This document shows, in pieces, positions 10,845 to 21,300 of a DNA stretch of 60,000 nt. The DNA comes from Takakia lepidozioides. Lineage: Eukaryota; Streptophyta; Takakiopsida; Takakiales; Takakiaceae. The position numbers and the translations under genes were made by a program. The stretch covers positions 54,605,053 through 54,665,052 of the forward strand of contig CM060732.1 of assembly GCA_030704615.1 (NCBI GenBank). Reading direction: 5' to 3'. Below the pieces are notes generated by a model. It had not been told where the DNA came from. It searched no databases and worked only from the letters and a program-made list of their open reading frames with translations. The number at the start of each line of letters is the position of its first letter. Positions within the stretch are counted from its first letter, which is position 1.

Positions 10845-13616
10845 ATGCAATGGTGGTTTTCACAGAAGAGTCCAAGATTACCATACTTCAGACATAAGCG
10901 AAGGAAGGACCCTCTTTGGATTGAGGGTTCACCAAATCCTCCTTGTGTGAAAGCAGGGATAGCTGCCATGATAGACGGTCAATCACAATGTGGCTATGTG
11001 AGGAGACTATGTATGGCAGGACGGCTGAAGGAGGCCTTGCATATTTTGGACCAACAAGGCAATTCGGCAGACTCCGATACTTATGTCTGTCTCTTGCAGG
11101 AGTGCATCAACAGGAAAGCTCTCGCAGAGGGAAGGAAGGTGCACACCCACATTATCCAAAATGAATTTGAGCAAAACAGCTTTCTACGCAACACCCTTGT
11201 CAACATGTATGCCAAGTGCGGGAGCTTGGTGGAAGCACGCCAAATATTTGACAAAATGCCTGGGCGGGGTATGTTTACGTGGAATATAATGATAGCGGGA
11301 TATGCCAGGCATGGGTGTGGTAGCGAGGCTTTCGAGATCTATGATCAAATGATACAGGAAGGGGTGGTGCCGGACAGGGTTACGTTCACTTGTGTTCTCA
11401 AGGCATGTACCAGCCTGACAGACCTCGAAAAGGGTATAGAGGTTCATAAGGACATTATCAAAGCTGGAATTGCGCCAGATCTTATCCTGCAGAATACCCT
11501 TGTTGACATGTATGCCAAGTGTGGGAGGATAGAGGATGCACGTCAAGTTTTCGACAACATGGCTAAGCGAGATGTGGTGTCATGGAATGCTATGATAGCT
11601 GGATATGGTCAGCATGGGTGTGTTTGGGAGGCCCGCCAACTATTTGAACAGATGCAACAGGGAGGCTGCAAACTGAATGTGGTCTCATGGAACGCCATGA
11701 TCGCAGGATATGCGCAGCATGGGTGTGGTAGGGAGTCTTTGGAGATCTATGAGCAAATGATACGGAAGGGCGTGATGCCCAACAAGGTCACTTTCACTTG
11801 TCTTCTCAATGCATGTGCCAGCCTGACAGCCCTGGAAAGGGGAAGAGAGATCCAGGCTGGAATCATTAAAGCTGGAATTGCGCCAGATATCATTCTGGAG
11901 AATGCTCTCATTGACATGTATGCCAAATGTGGGGATGTAAGGGATGCACGTCAAGTGTTTGACAACATGGCTAAGCGAGATGTGGTGTCATGGAATGCAA
12001 TGATTGCAGGATATGCTCAGCATGGTCAAGGTAGGGAGGCTTTAAAGACGTATGACCAACTGATGCAGGCAGGGGTGCGACCCAATAGGATCACCTTTAT
12101 TTGTATTCTCAAGGCATGTGCCAGCTTAGCAGCCCTGGAAAATGGAAATCAGGTCTATGCTGACATCATAAAATCTGGAATTGCACCAGATACCGTTCTG
12201 CAGAATACCCTTGTTGACATGTATGCCAAGTGCGGGAGCATGAAGGATGCGCATAAAGTGTTTGACAGTATGGCTGAGCGAGATGTGGTCTCATGGAATG
12301 TGATCATTGCAGGCTATGTCCAGCATGGGTGTGGTAAGGAAGCCTTTGAACTATTTGAGCAAATGTGTGAGGAAGGATTGAGACCGAATGTGGTATCATG
12401 GAATGCGATGATCACCGGATACATGCAGCATGGGGATGGTAGGCAGTCTTTGGTCATCTACAAGCAAATGATAGGGGTAGGAATGACCCCAAATAAAGTC
12501 ACATTCATTTGTGTTCTCAATGCATGTGCCAGCGTGGCAGCTCTGGGAAAGGGCAAAGAGGTCCATGCTGACATCATTGAAGCTGGAATAGGGCCAGATA
12601 TAAATTTGGATAATACCCTTATAGACATGTATACCAAATGTGGGAGCGTGAAGGATGCACGGCAAGTGTTTGACACTATGGGTGAACGAAATGTGGTCTC
12701 GTGGAGTGCAATGATTGCAGGATATGGTCAGCATGGGTTTGGGAGGGTGGCCCTCCAACTATTTGAACAAATGCAACAGGAACGCTTAAAGCCGAATGGT
12801 ATCACCTTTGTATGTGTTCTCTCTGCTTGTAGCCACGGGGGCCTAGTGGATGAAGGTTGTCACTACTTTCATACCATGAGTCTAGGTCATGGCCTCACTC
12901 CTACAGTGGAGCATTTTGGCTGCATGGTGGACCTTCTTGGCCGTGCAGGGCAATTAAATGAGGCAGAGGACTTTATTGACAAAATGGTGATTGAACCAGG
13001 TGTGTCTGTGTGGGGGGCCTTGCTTAGTGCCTGCAGGATTCACGGCAATGTAGAGGTAGCAGAACGCACAGCAAAACGCCTCCTACAATTGGATCCCCAG
13101 GTGGCTGCAAATTACGTGCTGTTATCGAATATCTATGCTGCTGCTGGCAGGTGGGAGGAGACAGCAAAGGTGAGGAAAATGATGCAGGACAGAGGTGTCA
13201 GAAAGGAGCCAGGGTGCAGCTCCATTGAGGTGGACAACCAGGTGCATACATTTGTGGTAGAAGACAAGCTACATCCAAAAATTGAGAGAATCCATGCTGA
13301 GCTGGAGAGACTGTCTGGGCGAATGAAGGGGGCTGGTTATGTGCCTGACATGCGCTCTGTACTGCATGATATACAGGAGGAGCAAAAGAAATTTTCCCTG
13401 TGCTATCACAGTGAGAAGCTGGCCATTGCTTTTGGGCTCATTAGCACGCTGCCTGGGACACCTATCCATGTCATAAAAAACCTTCGGGTGTGTGGTGACT
13501 GCCACACCTTCACAAAGTTCATCTCAAAGATTGTTGGGCGAGCAATTGTTGTACGGGATTCCAACTGCTTCCACCACTTCCAAGATGGGGTTTGTTCTTG
13601 TGGGGATTACTGGTGA
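10845..13616 (+). CDS. PLS-class pentatricopeptide repeat protein with E and DYW domains
   Basis: A single uninterrupted frame of 923 residues. Such proteins bind single-stranded organelle RNA through the PPR tract, and the DYW domain is the cytidine deaminase for C-to-U editing. The N-terminus (about residues 1-35) is basic and could be an organelle transit peptide. PPR units begin near residue 55 and continue to about 690, with recurring phrases DMYAKCG, DVVSWNAMIAGY and IIKAGIAPD. Then come E1/E2 motifs (ACRIHGNVEVAERTAKRL; YVLLSNIYAAAGRWEE) and a full DYW domain. The zinc/active-site signature is present: HSE at 855-857, CGDC at 883-886, CSC at 917-919, ending GDYW. Several mid-protein repeats are nearly identical, suggesting recent internal duplication. 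The start at 10845 is the first ATG of the frame; a 5' non-coding exon is possible. It is intronless, as usual for this class. Decayed relatives lie at 2.8-6.9 kb. Editing target unknown. Confidence 0.93.
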   Translation: MQWWFSQKSPRLPYFRHKRRKDPLWIEGSPNPPCVKAGIAAMIDGQSQCGYVRRLCMAGRLKEALHILDQQGNSADSDTYVCLLQECINRKALAEGRKVHTHIIQNEFEQNSFLRNTLVNMYAKCGSLVEARQIFDKMPGRGMFTWNIMIAGYARHGCGSEAFEIYDQMIQEGVVPDRVTFTCVLKACTSLTDLEKGIEVHKDIIKAGIAPDLILQNTLVDMYAKCGRIEDARQVFDNMAKRDVVSWNAMIAGYGQHGCVWEARQLFEQMQQGGCKLNVVSWNAMIAGYAQHGCGRESLEIYEQMIRKGVMPNKVTFTCLLNACASLTALERGREIQAGIIKAGIAPDIILENALIDMYAKCGDVRDARQVFDNMAKRDVVSWNAMIAGYAQHGQGREALKTYDQLMQAGVRPNRITFICILKACASLAALENGNQVYADIIKSGIAPDTVLQNTLVDMYAKCGSMKDAHKVFDSMAERDVVSWNVIIAGYVQHGCGKEAFELFEQMCEEGLRPNVVSWNAMITGYMQHGDGRQSLVIYKQMIGVGMTPNKVTFICVLNACASVAALGKGKEVHADIIEAGIGPDINLDNTLIDMYTKCGSVKDARQVFDTMGERNVVSWSAMIAGYGQHGFGRVALQLFEQMQQERLKPNGITFVCVLSACSHGGLVDEGCHYFHTMSLGHGLTPTVEHFGCMVDLLGRAGQLNEAEDFIDKMVIEPGVSVWGALLSACRIHGNVEVAERTAKRLLQLDPQVAANYVLLSNIYAAAGRWEETAKVRKMMQDRGVRKEPGCSSIEVDNQVHTFVVEDKLHPKIERIHAELERLSGRMKGAGYVPDMRSVLHDIQEEQKKFSLCYHSEKLAIAFGLISTLPGTPIHVIKNLRVCGDCHTFTKFISKIVGRAIVVRDSNCFHHFQDGVCSCGDYW

Positions 13617-14104
13617 TACAAGGGAGGGGAAAGCACCTGAAAGGTGATGGTGGAAAGGACATACTTTAGCTTAGACTGAAGTCGAAAGAAGGGGCTTGTG
13701 ACATTGAATGCAACAGTCGCACTGCACTGTAAGCTACCAACATTGCTGATGATGACAATTCAAATATGATTCAAACAGCAGCAATGAAGTCATCTGTTTA
13801 CAGAGGCAGATTCTGCCAGGAACAGTCGCATGAAGAAAATCCTGACGTACCCGGGCTGAAAGTTCTACACAACAGCAAGGGACCCTCAAAACATTGGAAG
13901 ACTCTATAGGTGAAGGTTCTTGGGAGCTGTTGACACCTCTGAAGTGTATGCCCTTCCATTTGAATGGAGTGACACACCTCTAGAAAGTATCCACATCTGC
14001 AATGTAATTTGACTGCATCTATGAGCTCCACTCTCATGTTTGCAAGAGGTGGATTATTGGAAATCTTCTCCAACTCTTGCAGCAAGATGGAGGCCAGGCT
14101 TTTC
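13617..14104. other. 3' flank of the PPR gene
   Basis: No gene is supported; this probably contains the 3' UTR of the PPR-DYW gene. A minus-strand frame at 13798-14085 has no recognisable domain. Confidence 0.4.
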
Positions 14105-14240
14105 AGAGAATGTACTCATAAGACGTTGTTTGCCGTAGCCTTGTGGCCATTTACCCCAGAGCCCAGTGTGAGCGGAACACAAAGGGAAAGAAACTACCTT
14201 TGTCAGGGGCTGATGCTGGTAGTATGACTTACCTTGGAAC
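14105..14240 (-). mobile_element. LINE 3'-end fragment
   Basis: Contains gagaatgtactcataagacg, tttgccgtagccttgtggcc and then 'gtatgacttacctt', the same order as in the copies at 16896-17400 and, inverted, at 22765-22890. It represents the last part of the LINE 3' UTR on the minus strand. Confidence 0.7.
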
Positions 14241-16895
14241 AGAAGGCTTTTCAGACAGTCAGCTTGTTGAAAGTGTAAGAGCTAAATGATAGAGGCTGGT
14301 TTGTGAGCAGTACGCAAGACTTAAGTATGAGCCAAAATATGGGAAAACGCCAATGGTGTAAATAAAAAACTAGCTTCGGCTTCTCACCCTCAAGCTTCTG
14401 TCTCAAGCAGCTAAGTACATTATCAGACTGGAAATTCTAGATCCACACTGACTGGGATCACGATTGTACGAAGCTCCAACGATTTCTTGTATCCCAAACC
14501 CCCAGTTCTTCTGGTCTTTTCTGCTCACAGCCTCTCTCAAACAGCTTTGATGAGCAATGGAGATGTGAGATCTCTCTCTCTCTCTCTCTCTCAAAAATCA
14601 TTGACGGTTGGAGAGCAGATCAGGTGTGAGATCTGCCTAATCGCCGATTCTGTTCGGAAATATCAGGGGTTGTTTACTGTGTCCGCATCTGCAAGCGATC
14701 GTACAACTTCTCTTCAAGTTAAGACGGGTTCTGTCCATGCCCATGGCGACTTGAGGCAGTTGTACAACTGCAGATCCCAGCTGTCCAAGTGATCCCAACG
14801 GGATCTTCCTCGAGAATTTCAGCGCCCATCCTGCGCATTGCGATTGCACATCACGAGTTCATAGTAGCGCAGGTTGCACCATCTCTTCTTCACAAGGCAG
14901 ACCAGGGGTAGACTTGCTCAAAGACCACCACAATTCCCCAGACAACCGTTCTCCAAAGTCATACAAATTATGCATACTTCAATCACATGTCTATAAAACC
15001 GTTACAACAAAGCTGTATCGGTCTTCTACGCACCTCCATGAGTGGATGCAAACCCACCACCAGCATCTCCCAAGCAAGAAGAAGCTTCTCTCAAGCAAGT
15101 AGAAGCTTGTCTGTCTAGAATCCAGAGCTGGGTTCTGGGGCCTACCTTCTGCACTGGTAGATTGCAGCATGGTGGGTCCAGTCCCTGAAATGCTAAAAGA
15201 GCATATGGCTTTCCCGGGCAGCCAGTAGCGGAAGTTTTGTGGGGGTGCCCATCCTAGGTATTATCGTTTGCACTTCCTGCCCGTCTCCTGTTTTCTCTTT
15301 CTCTCTCTCTCTCTCTCACCGAGCGTGCACGTTTGCTTCGGTCTTCCGTTTACGACGTTCACACCTTCTTCTTCCTTTCCTCATGATCGTTGGGGAGGAT
15401 ATATTCTGGTGTGGGACTGGAAGTGCAGTGTAGATGATAGGATTGCTGTGCAGTCGTTGCGACTTACTCGCCACGGACCCACTAATTGCAGGGACACAGA
15501 AGGTGTTTGTTACTGGGCAATGTGAAGTGCAAGGAGAAGGAAGAGAGGAGCAGAGAAGTGTAAGTAAGAGCGGCTGAAAGGTTAGACTCCCTAGCAGGTT
15601 TCTCCCTTTCAACTCGGTTCGTTTTCCTTTCCCTCCTCCATAAGTTGCATTCTTCTTCTTTATAGATGTTCATTCGAGCGTCGCCGCTTCTTTCGTCTTA
15701 CAAGTATCTAGCGTTTCAGCTAGGTGTGCTAATTGTCTATCACTTTCTCTCGATATTTTTTCTCCCTTCATGTTCCCACCTTCTAATGTTCGGTGTGTGG
15801 ATATTTCTCACGAGTGTAGACAGAATGTTGCAGTTTCATTTCCTCCCAAGCGACTACTTGAAGGATGTGAGATATCAACTTAATGTCAAGTACAAATTGC
15901 ACAGACTGCAAAGCTTAGCCACTGAAGGTTGCCCGGGTCTCCCCACACTCCGAAAAATCCCAGGTGTAGATCTGAGGTGCTCACCCAGGGAATTAGAGGA
16001 AGCATTTCCTTTAGAATTAAATTAGTTTACGCATGCCCTTTTACGACGGAGCTGGGGGGTCCTCTCCATGCCCAGGGCAGATGTACAGAAAATGTATTTA
16101 TGTTGATAGTATACTAGCCGTCTGCCAGAGCTGGAGTCACCTCCCTGAAGAGAATCCTTGACACTGTAGGCTGCGTCACCGAGGGAAGGTAGAGTCGACA
16201 AAGCACTACAAAGCTTGTGAACAGGTGAATGTCTTTTTCTCCATGGTCATTGAGGGTGGCAACATGGAGGCCTCTATGTATGTTACAGGGGAATGATATG
16301 AGACAATCGGCATTATCTATGCCAATGCTTTCCTTGATTGTGCAAATTAGCTTGTCAAGGGTCTCAAACACAGCAAGGGTCCACTGAAAGGCAGAGGCCA
16401 AGAAGTGCATGACATGTATGGCTGCGGCATGGTCAAGCTAGCCCACAGCTATTGGCTTGCTGGTGACACCACAACTGCAACTAGTTCCAACCATTTACTT
16501 TGTCCAGTTGACTCCAAGCTTAACTCCAATATTCCCTCCAAGCTTTTTATGCAGTTCAGGGCTGTAATAGGTTTGAATCCATTCAACATGAGTTCCAAGT
16601 CCAGCAGAACGATTGACCACAGCAGTTTTGAAATTAACTCAGATATGAGAGAAATTAGAACATCTAGCATTCTTTAGTTTTCCTATTTAAGCTGGGTTGG
16701 AGCATTGTAAAGTAGCTGGGTACTTCTAATCAAGATTGACTACTCTAACACCTTCAACCTCTCTTATTTTAAAAGTGCTGGTTTTAATGTACGGCTTATC
16801 TTCGGCAGTCTGTGACGCCCTTTGCTCTTGGGATTAGAGCAGGGGTTCAGGTTTCCATACTCATATCATTCCTCTGAGAGTGCGTGCACACTTAA
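14241..16895. other. Intergenic with CT microsatellites; no gene recognised
   Basis: Pure (CT)n runs occur at about 14570-14592 and 15298-15319. Short frames (for example 15666-16025 plus, 119 codons) have no known domain. Part of the region could be promoter or 5' UTR for the nucleotidyltransferase gene further on. Confidence 0.4.
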
Positions 16896-17400
16896 TGTAC
16901 TCATAAGACGTTGTTTGTTGTAGTATGACTTACCTTTGAACAGACAATTCATCCGAGTTTTCCAGATATCCTCTAGGAATCCCTTTACACAAGCACCAAT
17001 CTGCTGTGTGTGATTTGCCCAATAACTAGGCCCCAAAAGGGCCTGGGCTTTTGGCTTAGCCTTGAGATTTTCAAAGTTGGTAAATACAGGAACAAATCTC
17101 TTGATGGAAGAGGGTGTTTCTCTGGTGAGAGTACCCAGGACAATGAATCAGAAAATGGATATTGTCTTCAGGTTGCCCACACAATAGGCATTTGCAATCC
17201 CCCTTTCCTCTCTGCATCTGTTTGCTGTTCAAAGGTAGGCTTCCTGCCCTGAGTTTAAATTTCAGTCTAGTGCCGCGAGTGGTTAAACCCCTGAGGTCAT
17301 CCATGATGGCCTCACCCATGTCACAGACTGGAAACAAGTTCAGGGAAGTTTTCTGCCGAACTTCATCGCATGCAGAGAGAGAGGGATGGGTGGTAGCTCA
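16896..17400 (-). mobile_element. LINE 3' fragment including zinc-binding ORF2 C-terminus
   Basis: On the minus strand a frame (17337-17071) reads FPVCDMGEAIMDDLRGL..., LRAGSLPLNSKQMQRGKG and then a zinc-binding stretch CKCLLCGQPEDNIHFLIHCPG, typical of the C-terminal zinc region of plant LINE reverse-transcriptase ORFs. The frame breaks after 'HQRNTLF' and the downstream 3' UTR (about 16896-16990) carries the aatgtactcataagacg signature. A truncated, inactive copy. Confidence 0.75.
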
Positions 17401-18321
17401 AGAAGGTGGTAACGAAAGGATTCTTAGGTGTTGCTGTAAGCTTTGAAATCATAGTGAGCCTGTAGGTGTTTTGTGTCAGGCTGGTGGCGATGAAGGTAGG
17501 GGGGCATGGATGGAAAGTACCTGTACACTTGCAAGACAGTAATTACCGTGATGTGGATCCTCTTGATTCTGACTTCGGCATTGTCATCCCCCCTCCCGCG
17601 GATGGTGAGTTAACCATTTGTCTAGGATTGGTCATGTTTATTTGCCTATGTTTGGGCCATGGTTCTCTGGTAGATCTGACAGGTTCTACTTGGGAGTGAA
17701 TTGTACGAAGGTGTAGCACACTCTTGAAGGTAGTAGGAATGATTTATTCCTACATCTTGTAGACTTGCAAGCAGGTAGGCTGCTCTCCATTTCTCCAGTT
17801 AGGACGTACGACACTTGTTAGTAAGGTAGGTAGGATGAGTTTGAATTGAACTTTCCGGGGAGGTGTAGGTAGGTGTTTCCATTGCTCTAGCTGAGACACA
17901 ATTTGCTTATATGGTAATGAGGGAAAGGGTTTTTCCATAACCCTGGAGCCACACCCGGGGCTTGTAGTGGCAAGCTGCAACACCAAGATGCTGCCCTGGC
18001 CTATAAAATTTTAAAAACCTGCTTGCCAAGGAACTTGCTCACAGTCTTGTGGTTCCAGATGTTCTGGTAGGCTATGTAGTACATGGGCAGGATCCAGCAA
18101 GTGTGCATCGTTTGACATTATGAAAGTGGGGAGTCTGTTGTATTCTAGGCTCTCTTATTGTTGTGTCGGTGGAAGCAGGCTATGAAGTGAATTCACCCGT
18201 CACACTTAGAATAAGAAATCTGTTTTGTACCTGTGTCCAAGGGCTGGGATTCTCTTGTGTCATTTTTTGATACGTTCAAGGGTAGATTCAACCAGCTGAA
18301 ACTACTTGGGTCCTTCCAGTC

Positions 18322-21300
18322 ATGTGTGACCGAGCCTTGCAATTGGAGAAGCAGCAAGAGAGAGTATTCTCGTGGACCTCTGAGAGGCTGAAGCTGCTAG
18401 ATGGCCTACTTGACCAAGTGTACAGAGTGTTACAACCCACTAAAGAGCAATGCGATGCTCGCCGCCTTGTCATCCAGTTTGTTGACAACTTTGTTAGACA
18501 AAAGATACCTGGTGAGTTGAGAGGTAGTTGATGGTTCTTTGCAAGTCTTCAATTTGAAGGTCCATTTTCAAATTCAGTATATGTCGTTATTTTCCTATCA
18601 TGTTGCAACTGTTGTCTTGTTTGTATGTGGAGCTCCTGTGCCTGGAGAGTGGCCATGCAATGCACTTGCATGCACCTTGGAATGCATCCAGGTTGTAATT
18701 GCACATTCCTTTGTTGGCTTCTTAACGGAGCTACACAGAGCCACATAGAGAGAATGTACTCATAAGACGTTGTTTGCCGTAGCCTTGTGGCCATAGACCC
18801 TCTGCCCGGTTTGAGCGGAGCTCGAGAGAGGGAGAGAGAGAAAAGCTCACAGTAGATTTTTTGCTGGGAGAGGAAAAATCTGTGATGCTGACTGCAGTCT
18901 TTCAGTAGTTCTTATGCACTAACTTTGCACCAGTTCTTTGGTGAAGAGATTACAAAAGACTCTGGCATGCAGGGAGCAGCATCAGTGTTTTTGGATCGTT
19001 TGTAATGGACTTGTTCACAGCCTCCAGTGACCTTGACCTCTCTTTAAATGTGGGCGACATGCCCGTTGATCGCTCTCGCGGTGATAAAATTTCCTATCTC
19101 CGGAAGCTGACTCGGGCACTCCAAGGTCTTCAAAAAGGTATTATCTTCCTGCTCATTAGCAGTAGTGACACACCACCACTTGGCCAAATTATTTGTGTAG
19201 TGTTGATATGGTTGACTAGGCTCTCACATTGACATGGTGAATGTGCTAGGGCTTAGGATTTGCATGATAACCATTAAGGGAGGTACAGTGAGCTGGAAGA
19301 TGTAGTTAGTGCTTGTGGGTGCTCATTGTATGGAAAACCTCCAAACAGTGCAAACTTGGATATATAAGCAATGTGTATTGACTGTTCTTTCACTCTGCTG
19401 GGGAAATTGGTAATACCACTCACAGTGGAATTCTCCCTTGTGAGGGCACCGTATGTTTGATTTGACGAGTGTTGAAGGACATGATAGTATATTGGGCTTG
19501 GTTGGGCATAACTGAGTATCAGGCCTATTTGTCACAGGCAAAAATGGAGCACAGAGGAATACAGTGCGTAAGGTAGAGCCGGTCATGCGAGCAGCAGTTC
19601 CTGTCGTAAAATTTGTGGAGGGCAGCACAAACATTGAGTGCGACGTGTCTATGGAAAATAGGGATGGGATTTTGAAATCGGAGCTGCTTGGCATTTTTTC
19701 TTTGATTGACCCCAGGTTCCGGCAGCTCTGCTTCTTGGTCAGTCCCCTTTAAAGAGACTGAAAAGCCCCTTAACTTTCCTCAAGAAATTGTGAGAGCCTG
19801 AACCATGCTTCGCCCCCAGCTCTGAAACAACAGATGTAAATTGACAACTGTATCCCTGAAATCAGTAAATCCAGAAGCATTTTCCCAAGTTCAGTATGAG
19901 GTTGACTGTGAAAAACCATTTACTATGTAGGTCAGCTTTTATTGTGATACTATCCATTTTCAGATTCCTTGAAAATCTGCAATGCTCTGCTGTATTGATC
20001 AGCTTGCCTGAAAGTTGGATCATGGTTCCATGCTTTTGACCTATCTGCAGCATTTGTTCTTCAAAACCTTCTTGAATACTGGCCTTGGCATATTTGTGCT
20101 GTGTGGAATTGCACTTCCTTGCAGGTCTCTCTTTCTGTATCTTTAAAGAGTTTGATCCGACTCCTTCTCTTGCAAAGAATGTTAACCACTGTTGAAGGGA
20201 ATGCTACAATCCTAGAATGATGACTATACCCTTCGAAAAGTGTACCCAGGTACTCGTTCAGTGGGGTTGCAATATTGTAACATGGATGGCAGATGTCTTA
20301 CAGCTGAAGGCCTGGGCTAAAGCACATCAGATCAACGACTCCAAGAAGGGCACTCTCAACTCTTTGTCTATCATTCTGCTTGTCGCCTTTCATCTCCAGG
20401 TATTCACAGATGATTCCAGAACCTCTTAGTTTGTTATCTGTTAGAGTATTGCAACCTTTCTGTTGGTGCCTAGTATTTGAATCTCCTTCAAGGAAAGCAG
20501 TTTTAGACAGGTCTCTTAAGTATCAGGGGATGGTGCATCAAAGTTACATCCATTATGAATCGACAATTCACACATAGCCGACTACCACAAAGAATGACAT
20601 CAAACCAGGACACCCACACTTGCCTTGCTGACTGTCTTGACCTAGTGGCACTCTGGTTCACCTTTTGGTCTTATTCCACCATTTGCTCATTATCTGTTAA
20701 ATGTTTCCTGACACTGCAGACACGAACGCCACCAATTCTCCCTCCATTTTCTGTCTTCCTGGAAGGTACACATCACACAAACTCTCTCTGCCCGTTCTGC
20801 TCTGTCTGTGTTTGTGTATGTGTCCCCAAAAGGGACGAGTTATGAGGTCCAATCTGTTGGCTTCAATGTGTCCGTGAACCTGTCGAGGACAGAGCTCATG
20901 AGTAGTTGCTGGGCAACGGTGAGGCGGATGGTTACTAAAACCGGATATGGTGCTCAAAAGTGAACCAACTGAGGCTTGACTTACATGTACAAGACCTGCA
21001 AGGGGTGCCTTGGAGTAACTTTATTACCAGGCTGAAGCCCAAAGATGATGGTGTATCTCTGGACAGTTATAAACTCAGGTAGATAGGAGAACTGATGTGC
21101 CTCAACGGTGGCATGGTGGTGAGGAAAGTGTGCATGTCCGCGATGTATTGCTATCTCTATCCATGCAGGCAAGATGACCTGCTCATGAATATGGAGTGCC
21201 TGTCACTTCACCTCTTTTCGCATAGTTCAAGAGTTTTCTAGTCAATACGTTAACATGGACCCTTCTCGGGTCTGAATTCTTGGGTACAATTTCACCTCTG

